From NCBI GenBank assembly GCA_030159075.1, contig BROG01000631.1:124001-188000 (forward strand): DNA of 64,000 nucleotides. Reading direction: 5' to 3'. The position numbers and the translations under genes are program-made. The notes beneath the pieces are model-generated. The model had not been told where the DNA came from and did not search any database. It saw nothing but the letters and a program-made list of their open reading frames with translations. Positions 48,342 through 58,095 of this stretch are shown here, in pieces. Source of the DNA: Atrina japonica (Eukaryota; Mollusca; Bivalvia; Pterioida; Pinnidae). Every line of letters begins with the position of its first letter. Within the stretch, counting starts at the first letter, position 1.

Positions 48342-49662
48342 TCACAATTGGTACAGACGTCTCAAACAACCGCCAACGAAAAGGCAACTCAACATTTCAC
48401 TTAGTGAAACAGAGTAGTCGCAAACAAGACTATTATACCGACCATAAAATTTGCGGAACTTTGACATTAAACGTGGTTTTCGATATCCCTGTGTCAATAA
48501 TTTGTCAGTGAGTAGTTTACCTCTGTATATGAAATCTTCATATGTTTGTGCACGCCCTGGCATATCGGATCATTTGTGAAATATATAAACTCCATATGCA
48601 GGTGACTGAGGGATATTACTACTTAAATGTGGAAAATTTACGATGGGAAAGCCGAAATCGTCGCGTTTATCGTATAGCTTAGTTGCTAATTTCTCGTCTG
48701 TGTTTATATTAAGTAAAATGTTTAAGTATGAAGCGTGTGTACTTGATTCTGTTGTATCTTTAATTTCTAGTTCGCTGGGATATATCGCATTGACATATGT
48801 ATGAAAATTGTCATTATTAATTGACAAAACGTCGTCGATATATCTAAATGTCAAATTAAAGGACACCGCTAACTTTTTCTTCTTTTGATTCAGCAGTTTC
48901 TGAATGAAGTCTGCTTAGTTTGAATAAAGGAACAGGTCGGCCAATAAAGGAGCACAAATGGTTCCCATAGGAATGCCGACAGTTTGTTGAAAGACCACGT
49001 CTCCGAACATTACAAATATATTGTCTATTAGAAATTCCAGCATGTTTTTTATATCAACTTCAGTATACTTATGTGTAGAATCAGAGTGGTGTTTGACGAA
49101 ATAAGTATCCTGATAGCCAATCACTAGATATTTAAATTTTCGGGTACCGCCTTTAGTGAAAAAGCAGTTGTCTATGATGCTAAAAAGTCTTTCTTTTAAT
49201 TTTTTATGTGGAATAGTAGTGTAAAGAGTTGAAAAATCATAAGTTTTGATACTGTGAATTCGAGAAAAATTGTGTGCCTTCAAATTTTCTAAAAGCTGTT
49301 TAGAATTTTTAAGTATCCACATCTGATTTACACCGCTTCTGGAATAAGCAACTGTACAGTATTTTTGAAGTTTCTCCTTAACAGCTGTCAATATCTTGGT
49401 AAGGAGTAAAGATAAAGGTTTGGTAGAACATTTGCTGGATCCTGCTATGTATCTTTGCTTATATGGGTTTTTATGAAGTTTAGGTATCCAGTATAAATGT
49501 GGTAGCTCGAAATCGGTCTCCGTTGTGGGTATATCAAATGAGTGTAATACGGACACGTGATTTTGAAGGATCTCGTCCTTTGAAAGTGAGCTACGTGTGT
49601 ATGTAGGATTTCCATCTATTATACAAAACTCTTTTGTACACAAAAATGGAAATCGCAGGTAT
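48342..49662 (-). pseudogene. Penelope-like reverse transcriptase, nearly full RT domain, broken
   Basis: Read from about 49662 on the minus strand. Fingers: LYWIPKLHKNPYKQRYIAGS and the following SSKCSTKPLS. Motif A: TYDFSTLYTTIPH. Motif B: VGIPMGTICAPLLADLFLY. Motif C: FRYIDDVLS. Thumb: KFYGRYNSLV. A single in-frame TAA (48915-48917) lies between motifs B and C, and the frame is unchanged after it. A second break with a TGA is near 48570, in the thumb. No GIY-YIG endonuclease was found. The RT type suits Penelope-like elements common in molluscs; a related RT lineage cannot be excluded. It is head-to-head with the plus copy starting at 49657. Confidence 0.85.
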
Positions 49663-50427
49663 AAATATTTGTTAGGTCATGAATAACCTTATTTTGTCAA
49701 GGAACACTTTGATTCCAATAACAAGTACATTGAAGACGATATTATGAAGCTGCTGGGGTTTCTAGTAGACAACATATTCGTGGTTTTTGCGGGAAAGTTT
49801 TTCCAACAGATTGTCGGCATTCCAATGGGTACCAATTGTGCACCTCTCTTGGCTGACATATTTTTGTATTCATATGAAGCGGAATTTATACAGTCTCTGC
49901 TCTCCAAAGGAAACAAACAGTTAGCATCTCGGTTCACTTTTACTTACAGGTATTTGGACGATGTTCTGTCCATAAATAATTCCGAATTTCAGAATTACCT
50001 CGGCCAGATGTATCCTGTTGAGCTAGAGATCAATGAGACGACAAAGAGCAACACATCTGCTTCTTACCTAGATTTACTCCTGTCGACTGGAAAAGACGGT
50101 CAACTTCACACATCCCTCTATGACAAACGAGACGATTTCAATTTCTATATCACAAACTTCCCGTTTCTAAGTAGTAATATTCCATCTTCCCCTGCCTATG
50201 GCGTTTTCATTTCACAACTTATACGTTATGCCAGGGCATGCTCTTTTTATGAATGTTATATTCTGAGAGCTAAACGACTACCCAATAAACTACTTACACA
50301 AGGTTACGTTGTTGAGCGCTTGGAGTCTTCGTTAAAGAAGCTTTATGGTCGATACGGGGGTCTTGTTAAACATTTTGAAGTCTCCCTCTCAGAGATATTA
50401 AATAGTATTCTTGATCACGGCCACTGA
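49657..50427 (+). pseudogene. Penelope-like reverse transcriptase, 5'-truncated, long open frame
   Basis: Homology begins at about 49657 (KYLLGHE), with one in-frame TAA at 49684-49686. From 49687 the frame is open to the stop at 50425, and ATG 49744 starts a 227-codon frame. Motif B is VGIPMGTNCAPLLADIFLYS and motif C is YRYLDDVLSINN. The thumb includes AYGVFISQLIRYARACSFYE and LYGRYGGLVKHFEVSLSEIL. Fingers and motif A are missing, so it cannot be active as it stands. It is better preserved than all other copies in the region, implying a more recent insertion. Confidence 0.85.
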
Positions 50428-50640
50428 CAGTGACTCCGTTTCACCAATCATGCTTTTCACCGAACTTGACCTCAACACCAAACTTGACATTTTTACCGAA
50501 TTTGACCCGTTCATCGAACTACAAAGGTTCCCATGGAACATTTGCGACGGGTGTGGCATGCCAGCAGAAGACGTTGACTCCTTCCGGACACCTGGTCTTA
50601 TCCCGTTTGGTATTCGTAATTGTTCTTCATGTTGAGACCA
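50428..50640 (+). mobile_element. 3' extension of the plus-strand Penelope-like copy
   Basis: Follows the RT stop. A different frame (50411-50635) reads PWNICDGCGMPAEDVDSFRT and PFGIRNCSSC, with a CxxC pair. Its cysteines are suggestive, but it may only be 3' untranslated sequence of the element. Confidence 0.45.
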
Positions 50641-51425
50641 TTTGGACATCCTAATGATTTTAATTATACTTCGGTATCTGAGATTTTTTTATATTATCAG
50701 CTGGTACCGAAATACCAGGTACTAGGTTTATGCAAACTAAAAAGTGGAAACATGATAGTATATTGGTAATAGTATTTCAGAAGTAGTTTAACTATCTACA
50801 AAACTTTGGGGAAAGTAACAATAAGGCAGATTTCAATACCAACAGATGCTTATTTGCTTAGTTTTATATTCTCAAGTAATCTTAAAATGCAAACATTTCC
50901 TTATTCATTTTATTAAGGCTCGTGCATACACACACCAAACTAAAATATAGAAAAAAATAGAAAAACACCACAGATGATTGTTTTTTCTTTTCAGTTACTA
51001 ATCAATAGTTTCCATAATATTATGAAGTAAAAGTGGATAGTCACCACACTGCCAACACAAATAATGGGGTGCAATGTAGACCCACCCACCCGTATGCACT
51101 TAATTCTTACAAGATCTAGCCAACTTCGAATAAAACATCTTTTGTTTGAAAATAACAATAAGTAATTGAAGTTATTTTAATATAACAGAAGACATTATTT
51201 TACTGAATAGCAATAGAAATTTTGTTAACGGTACAGTATTTTTCTTGAATATGACTGACATTATATACTACAACCCTGCTATAAGTCAAATATTATTTAC
51301 AAAACATCACTGGGAAAGACCCATTTACTGATTAAAATAACGTATTTTGGCAACATGCCAAGTTTGAAAAATTTATATCAGGTCATACACAACCATGTTA
51401 CCTTAAAAAAGATTAAAAAAAAATG
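50641..51425. other. intergenic, nothing recognised
   Basis: No gene, RNA or clear repeat. The true right end of the retroelement could lie within the first 100 bases. Confidence 0.4.
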
Positions 51426-51429
51426 ATAT

Positions 51430-52115
51430 GTCATCTCTCTGTATTTCCAGTAATTTAAACCTACAGCCCTCCACATTTTCAGCATTTCAGGTATCCCAAG
51501 TACTGATGTCCTTTGACATTAGAATCAACCACCTTGAAATTTTAACAAAATATTTCTCCTGCAGACCCAACAAATTCCAGATGCACATAACAACTTCTAT
51601 TGAATTTGTAATGCACAGATACCCCTAAATGCCATTTTCTGATAAAAATCTAACAGCAGTTTTGACGAATCACAGGCTTTATTTTGTTAACATGGCAAAC
51701 AATTCTTCTGTAACATTTACTATTGAATTTCCAATGTAAAAATATATGTGTATAAAAATATTCATCAAAATCTGAATATAACTCAGTTTTGACCAATCAG
51801 GTGCCTTTATTTTGTTATCATGGCAACTGAAACTTTCATAACATCTGCCATTGAATTCGTTAAACTTCTAATGACTCTTTGTCAGCAAAATCCGACAATA
51901 TCAAAATTTGACCAATTGCAGGATTTTATTTTGTTACCATGACATCCGACACATCCGTAACATCTACCAAAAAATTCGTAATACTAAAATGCTCTTATAA
52001 GCTTTTTTTTCTTGAATTTATATCACCAAAATACTTTTGTATACCAATTTTCAGCAAAATCTGACAATATCAAGATCATTGTGCGCAAGAGTTATCTCCC
52101 AAATGTATCCATTTA
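51430..52115. repeat. degenerate ~125-bp tandem repeats
   Basis: At least three diverged units contain 'TTGACCAATCAGGTGCCTTT', 'ATTTTGTTACCATGGCAAC' and 'ATTGAATTCGTAATG' in order (51660, 51790, 51905). No coding frame is maintained. Confidence 0.65.
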
Positions 52116-52289
52116 CACTTGAACCTTCATAAAAACTAAACAAGGGTCATACGTCTTTTTACAAAGGATTGTGTGACCTTATTTCAGAATGGTTGGACAA
52201 CGGGGGTAGTAACAACGATGGATCAAACGGAAGCGGCAGGCACAAAACATCAAACACACCTAGAAACACAAAAACATATACATTGTATA

Positions 52290-52303
52290 TATGTAAAACA
52301 TAT

Positions 52304-52334
<31 letters not shown>

Positions 52335-52360
52335 CATATGTGTGTGTGTGTGTGTGTTAA
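52290..52360. repeat. (AT)n/(GT)n microsatellite
   Basis: ATATAT run 52299-52336 followed by (GT) 52340-52357. Confidence 0.9.
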
Positions 52361-53964
52361 AATTGTAATTCATTCATAGCACAAAAGCCGAACAATTAGA
52401 AGAATATAGACAATGAATTGTTCGTAGAATAATGCTAATGTTTCGGCACGTACAAACAAAAATATATTTTGTATGTATGTTTATTATACTGCACACAAAA
52501 ATATCATATTTTGTATATATGTTTATTATACTGCTTGCAATTAGATACAATATACATGTATATCAAACAGAACATTGTGTATAAAATATTTATTGTCTAA
52601 AATTAAAGTAAAATAAAATAAAATAAAAAAACCCAATGGTATTCCATGAACAGAAGCTAATGATAAGAAGATATATTAACAGCTCGGAATAAAATTCTGA
52701 GATATGAAAAATATGGTGAGCTATCGAAGATCCGTCAAATAATTTTAGAAATGCAATACATGGCATATGGACAAACAAGGAAAACTCCTGCCCACAGAAT
52801 AATTACAAATATTGTCTATACACTTTGGAAGTTTTATGTTTTTGAATTGCTTCCTAACAGTAAACTAATGTTATCCATATAATAAGAAATCTATTGTATG
52901 AACCTAATTCGTTTGGTATATTATTTATGTTAATTAATGCTTTTTAGTTTTAGGTTTAAAATGAATGTTACACCTAATGCATGCATCAGATACAAAATTG
53001 ATGACAACATGAGAGATGCTAGCATCTTTTATACCTGTGTAATAATATACCCATCTTTTATATTTTGAAACCAACAATTTGTAACTTTATATATTAAACT
53101 TAATAAAAGAATACAATTATAAAATATGCTTTTCATCGAATTTCATAAGATTTAAGTTTTGTTCCTACATGTTTCTATCAACTGACGAAATATAATCCAT
53201 TGCATTGTTGAAAATCGTATCCACAGTTGTGATGTACAGGTGTAAATTACAGACATAATAGTTATTTGTATTGCTTTAACTCGATGTAATTATGTTTTAT
53301 CAAGTATTAGCCAAAACATAAACTTTTGTGAAAAATAAACTACCAAGAATTTTCCACCCCTGGTTATTTTCGTCCTTTTACGACAGAAAACATATTCAAT
53401 CCGTCTTAAAGTCACCCGGAATTACAATGATATCATGGATATCGTGTAGGACTTGTATTTGTGTCCTGGACGTCCTGAGGATTTATACTTTGGTATCCGA
53501 GATGTTTTATATCCTTTTTAAGTTATTAAACTTAGGTTTTTCCGCTTTCATTTTAAATTCGCCCTCTCATTTAATGACGAAAATGGCAAACATTAAAGAG
53601 GAGCGAAAATTATTTCTGGGTATACAGTATAATGCAGAGCTAATACATGACAATCTGTGAGATAGTATATTTCAATGTAAAAACCTGATTACAATAAGTA
53701 ACTGACACTAATATGTTACACAAACAAACTGTATATAGGGACTATTACATGGCCGTGTCATAATTATAATAATTCAAGTACATTTTGTTGATACAAAATA
53801 TGTTAACAAATGTGTACATTGCGTCGCTTGTCCAATGGAATCAGTCCAGTGACACACACAAAGCTAATATCTTCCATAATTATTTTGATTTTGACAGCAT
53901 TTCATCTTCACGTTAGATTCATACCCTTTCACGTAATCTCGTGTTGTTGGGTTACTGCTGAAGT
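52361..53964. other. probable 3' flank of the membrane-protein gene, nothing else recognised
   Basis: Contains a two-copy motif (ATTTTGTATGTATGTTTATTATACTGC at 52468 and 52510, differing slightly). A 110-codon plus-strand frame (53328-53660) has no recognisable domain or splice context. Confidence 0.4.
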
Positions 53965-54147
53965 CTAATTATTATAATGTGCTGTGAGAGCAACCGCAAG
54001 TATAAATATACCGTACATAGAAAATACCAACACACCAAAACGTATTTTTTCTCCACGACTTAAAGGTTTGTCCAAGCTCTCGAATATTTCCTCTTGCTCT
54101 ATGACCACCCCAGGCTCGCCAAAATGATTTGTTTCTCTTTGCTTGGA
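53965..54147 (-). CDS. last exon with transmembrane segment
   Basis: 183 bp (60 codons and stop TAG), with acceptor tctcttttgcag. It starts SKQRETNHFGEP and ends at the membrane segment plus HYNN. The strong pyrimidine tract and a protein-like composition support a real terminal exon. Confidence 0.7.
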   Translation of the reverse strand, partial: SKQRETNHFGEPGVVIEQEEIFESLDKPLSRGEKIRFGVLVFSMYGIFILAVALTAHYNN

Positions 54148-56747
54148 CTGCAAAAGAGAGATAACTGTTATTAACACCAAAGTTATAGTTTTACAAAAGA
54201 AACACCAAAGTTATAGTTTTACAAAAGAAACACCAAAGTTATAATTTTACAAAAGAAACACCAAAGTTATAGTTTTACAAATGAAACACCAAAGTTATAG
54301 TTTTACAACTGCACAATTGTGGTAATGGTGGTTGGGGAGGTTACACATTATGCAGAAAGAGACCACCAGCCTCCCGTTGGTAAACTGGCAAACTTTCTCA
54401 CAAATTCAACTTAATGCCCCATTGTCGTTTGAACCTATACTGACTAGAGCTTCTTTGTTGAGAGTGTGAGTCACGTGACTGGAATTAACATACACCATAG
54501 TTTTATCAGTTCATATACGTTCTTCTTATTGGTCTAGTTATGTATGTCTATTGCAGCGGAGATACCTCCTGTAATAGTACCCAATATTTGACACCTTATT
54601 TGATTGGAAAACTGATAACTTTTGTGTGTAATGTTTCATTTAAATTTTGGACAACAATATGCAATTTACCGTACTAATGCCAGCGATATATAAAGCTAAT
54701 ATATATATTTATATATCGCTGCTAATACATACGATATCTTTTTCTCAAAACGCCCGAAGGCCCAAATTATAAACAACGCATAACTATTATCAATGGGCGT
54801 TTTTGTATGTTCTCATGTGAAATTGAACATAAATATTGAGAAATAGTGAAATCTTTTTACTTCACACATTGATTTGTTCACAACATAAACAAATAAAATC
54901 ACATTCGTACATGCAAATCAACATATAAAGATAAAAATACGTTTAGCACGGTGTAGCCAGGTTACTTGGTGTATAGTTTAAATGGCATTAGGTGTGTTGA
55001 GAAAAAAAAAACATTTCCCCCAACTAACTACTTGAACTTGATGTATTTTAATACAAAATAATGCAGTTTTAATAAAATATATAGGAATTCAAGAATTTTT
55101 ATGCCCGTGTATATCTCTTTTTGTTATTGAATATCAATCTAAGAAGTAAAGAAGGAAAACAAATTGAAGAAAAACATAGCTATTGCCCCTTTAACATCCT
55201 TATACATGGTATGGCCCATTTACTTGGAGTATATTTGACATCAGTAATGACGTTGTTTTACGTTGGTTTGTGAATAATTGCTCCATGTTAAAAAAAAACA
55301 TGATAAAATCTTAAAAGATCTCGAAGTTCTATACCTCACAATATAACCACTGAAAGCATAACCATATAATGCCTGTGTCTAATGGAATTTTAATGTCCAC
55401 CAGGACGACACCAAACTTCACTAAACGCATAGGTATATAGTGCATGATATATTTGCACAAGCGACGGTAAAAGATCAGACATTATCAATTGGTTTACAAA
55501 TGTCGCAATGACAGTGATCAGACATGATTTGAAAAATTATGTTACCATATTGAGAGTGATAAGGATCCGAATAAAATGTCCGTATTCCGGAGGATATCAG
55601 AAAGTCGTTCGTCGACACACCTTACAGGAAGGTAAAATGAAAGTCACGGTTGTTGAGCATGCATACATATATTATAAACCCAGTTTCTCACAGGTTAAGT
55701 AAGGGATATCAAACACATCCAAGCGTTATATAGAATGTTTAAATAAACAGGTGTATCGTCTACACAAACACAGAACAGCGTGTATGTCTGAACTGTCAAC
55801 AAATTGCCCTCTAACATGTGGAATTCTCTTTGTACATTTTGATAACGTGATTTATGTCTTTGTAACTATAGGTTTACATCGATTTATTCATCTATGAAAT
55901 TATATTTTTGAACATCTCTTGGAAACATTTAAACTACAACACAATAGTAAGAATTCAGCTGGGTTTTTGTTATCATATTATTAATGATAGTTATGTTGTA
56001 CCATATTATTCAAATGATATCAGTATTTCTTCATTTTTAAACACTTGCTCATCTTATCAGCTTACGTAAGAATGAAATATGATAGAAGTTAAGTCAATTT
56101 GTGTCTTTTTATGACAAAATCCTACTAAGTATGAAAGGTTACAAAGTATATGAAACACCAAGATTAAAGCGATATAAGCTGTCACAATGACTATTTTTGT
56201 CCCCTAACATATAGTCGAGAATATGATAAAATGTGTGTTCAAATACATTGTCAAACACGTAAAACGATGTAAAAGATCTTCTTTTCGAAGTTATTTGTTT
56301 TATTTGAATTTAAGTTTTCCCGTACCTTAAAAAATCCAGCTATATTTCCGTATGCTATGACCTTTCATATAAACTCTTTCGCCATATCAAATGTACTTCG
56401 TAATTCGGTTAGGGTATCTCGGTCCTTTAAGCGCTTGGTCTATGTTAAAGTCGGCCGATTTTTATGTTTATTTTTAAAAATACAGAACATGATTTTTATT
56501 GGAAAGTGCATGTATTATGTAAAATATATGCTTTTCAACGCTGTTTTAAATACCTGAAGAAAATCGGATGAAAATATGAATAAATATATCAGGTCGCTAA
56601 AAGAATTTTCCCCGATCTTCAATGTTACCCTTTATGCTGACATTGACAAAACTGTGAAAAGTATGCGTACCTCCCTTTTTACAATCGTGCCGCCATGTCC
56701 GATGGAGTTGGGCAGTTCATGATCATATGTGTCAAGAATGATAAAGC
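53965..56747 (-). CDS. unknown single-pass membrane protein, C-terminal exons
   Basis: Gene-level entry joining exons 56671-56747 and 53965-54147 in phase 0. The visible product is the last 85 residues: a hydrophobic start (FIILDTYDHELPNSIGHGGT), a polar acidic stretch (VVIEQEEIFESLDKPL), a basic patch (SRGEKIRF), and one membrane segment (GVLVFSMYGIFILAVALTA) ending in a short HYNN tail. The 5' exons lie somewhere between 56.75 kb and the AASDHPPT 3' end, or were not recognised. No family was identified. The layout suggests a type II or tail-anchored protein. Confidence 0.6.
54174..54312. repeat. 28-bp tandem array, five copies
   Basis: Units of CACCAAAGTTATAGTTTTAC plus AAAAGAAA, starting about 26 bp upstream of the acceptor of the last exon of the membrane-protein gene, hence next to its branch-point region. 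Confidence 0.9.
54313..54480 (-). mobile_element. SINE family A, head degraded
   Basis: On the minus strand: TATAGGTTCAAACGACAATG (box B region), then TTGTGAGAAAGTTTGCCAGT and GGCTGGTGGTCTCTTTCTGC, ending near CCAACCACCATTACC. Same body as the other family A copies. Confidence 0.65.
54682..54720. repeat. perfect 13-bp hairpin
   Basis: AGCGATATATAAA pairs with TTTATATATCGCT across a 13-base AT loop. About 30 bp further right a second inverted pair occurs (CAAAACGCCC at 54754, GGGCGTTTTTG at 54796). Confidence 0.7.
54981..55192. mobile_element. foldback/MITE family F1, internally deleted copy
   Basis: Left end AATGGCATTAGGTGTGTT, right end ACATAGCTATTGCCCCTTTA. The right arm is well preserved (TATAGGAATTCAAGAATTTT, ATGCCCGTGTATATCTCTTT). 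The left arm is largely deleted, retaining ACTTGAACTTGATGTA. Confidence 0.7.
55193..56670. other. intron of the membrane-protein gene, nothing recognised
   Basis: No repeat or exon is identified with confidence; short open frames are uninformative. Confidence 0.4.
56671..56747 (-). CDS. penultimate exon of the membrane-protein gene
   Basis: 77 bp with acceptor cgcattctag and donor GAG|GTACGC. It carries two bases of a split codon and then 25 codons (FIILDTYDHELPNSIGHGGT, IVKRE), ending in phase 0, which matches the 54147 acceptor. The frame is also open further left of the acceptor but contains no ATG there. Confidence 0.55.
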
Positions 56748-57473
56748 CTAGAATGCGATGGGACGAGTTAAAAATGGGTCGAGATCACCCGATATACCCG
56801 ACACGTGGAAAATTTAAGAAACGACGAAAAAGACAAACTTTGCCTGATTTAGGTATGAAATGATGATGTACGAAAATAAACGCAAAGGGTAATAAGAATT
56901 GAATGTATATTAACTACAAATAGCTCGTGTTTATTGGTCTCTCGGTAATTTTCGTAAAAATTTACCGAAAGTTAATTTGCAATGCTCAAAGTATGGCGGA
57001 CAAAAAATAACTGATATTACGGGTTTCGTTTGGTAAGATTGTTGAAATTTTACAAATGCACTTGTTATTCTAACCACCAGATGGTCTCTTTGAAATATAT
57101 ATGAGATAGAATATTACATAAAATGAGCATGTAAAATTTTTCACTGACGACAGCTCATATCACCTTAAAGTTCTGGATAGGAAGATATTTTACCAGTTAC
57201 TGGATCGTCAGAACAGAGATTGGTTGTATTCCCGTTTTACAGGAAATTTGATACGTTTCTATGCTCTCATAGGATTTTCCATGACACCTGTTTCCACTGT
57301 TTGATACTCCAGAGTCCATGTTCTATTTAATTGTTTGTATAACCAAGGTTACTGATAAAATGAGAGAGAGAGAGAGATTATTATGCCAAGTTTTTGCATT
57401 GTCAATGACACTGTCAGAGACCTGTATCCAGCTAGATATAAATAAGAAATAAAAGAAACCTAGTTAATTCATA
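56748..57473. other. no gene recognised
   Basis: Between the membrane-protein exon and the presumed AASDHPPT 3' end. A short GAGA run lies at 57363-57376. Confidence 0.4.
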
Positions 57474-57479
57474 TTTATT
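57474..57479 (-). terminator. candidate poly(A) signal for AASDHPPT
   Basis: AATAAA on the minus strand, about 430 bp past the stop codon. Other, less canonical signals may be used. Confidence 0.35.
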
Positions 57480-57906
57480 ACAAAATGCGCTTATCTATCA
57501 GTATATATAACCTTGTCACTGGATGCATGACCTCTACATGAGTTTGTATAGATATTACTACATTATCATGTTATTGCACTGATTGACACTGCACCTGGTT
57601 TAGGAGAACTCTTGCTATAGTTATATATACAGCTGTATGAAAGTAGTAACAATAAAAAGTGTCCAATTTCTCAATCAACAAGTTTGAAGTAGAATTATAT
57701 AATCAGACATCACTATCAAATGAAACACTAGTCTAGATATTTATAAATAAAAACCTGTTATCATTCAATATAAATGCATGTACATCGGGAAGTACACACT
57801 TGAATAACGATGATAAAAACTTCCAAGTAGTTTTAAATCTATCATATAATAACGACAAATAAGTAAACAATTGTCTAAAATATATATATGTATTTTAATT
57901 GTGAAA

Positions 57907-58095
57907 TTATTTTAGTTTTAAGTTAGGCATATTTGGCATTTCTGGTTTGGGATTAAAGCTTTCCCAGTAACTTTGATCAGGGTCTGATAAAGGTTTTACA
58001 CCCAAAATTAGTTCATTAAGGTCCATTATATGAAGTGAGGGCGCCACTGGTGATTGTTTACTATCAGTAAATGTTCTATCTTCAGTATGTATTTC
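57907..58095 (-). CDS. AASDHPPT: AASDHPPT terminal exon
   Basis: 189 bp including the TAA stop; acceptor tttttatttcag. It encodes EIHTEDRTFTDSKQSPVAPS, then LHIMDLNELILGVKP and SDPDQSYWESFNP, ending NLKLK. The S-x-W-x-x-F block near the end is conserved in the vertebrate enzyme. It joins the 60677 donor in phase 0. Confidence 0.92.
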   Translation of the reverse strand, partial: EIHTEDRTFTDSKQSPVAPSLHIMDLNELILGVKPLSDPDQSYWESFNPKPEMPNMPNLKLK

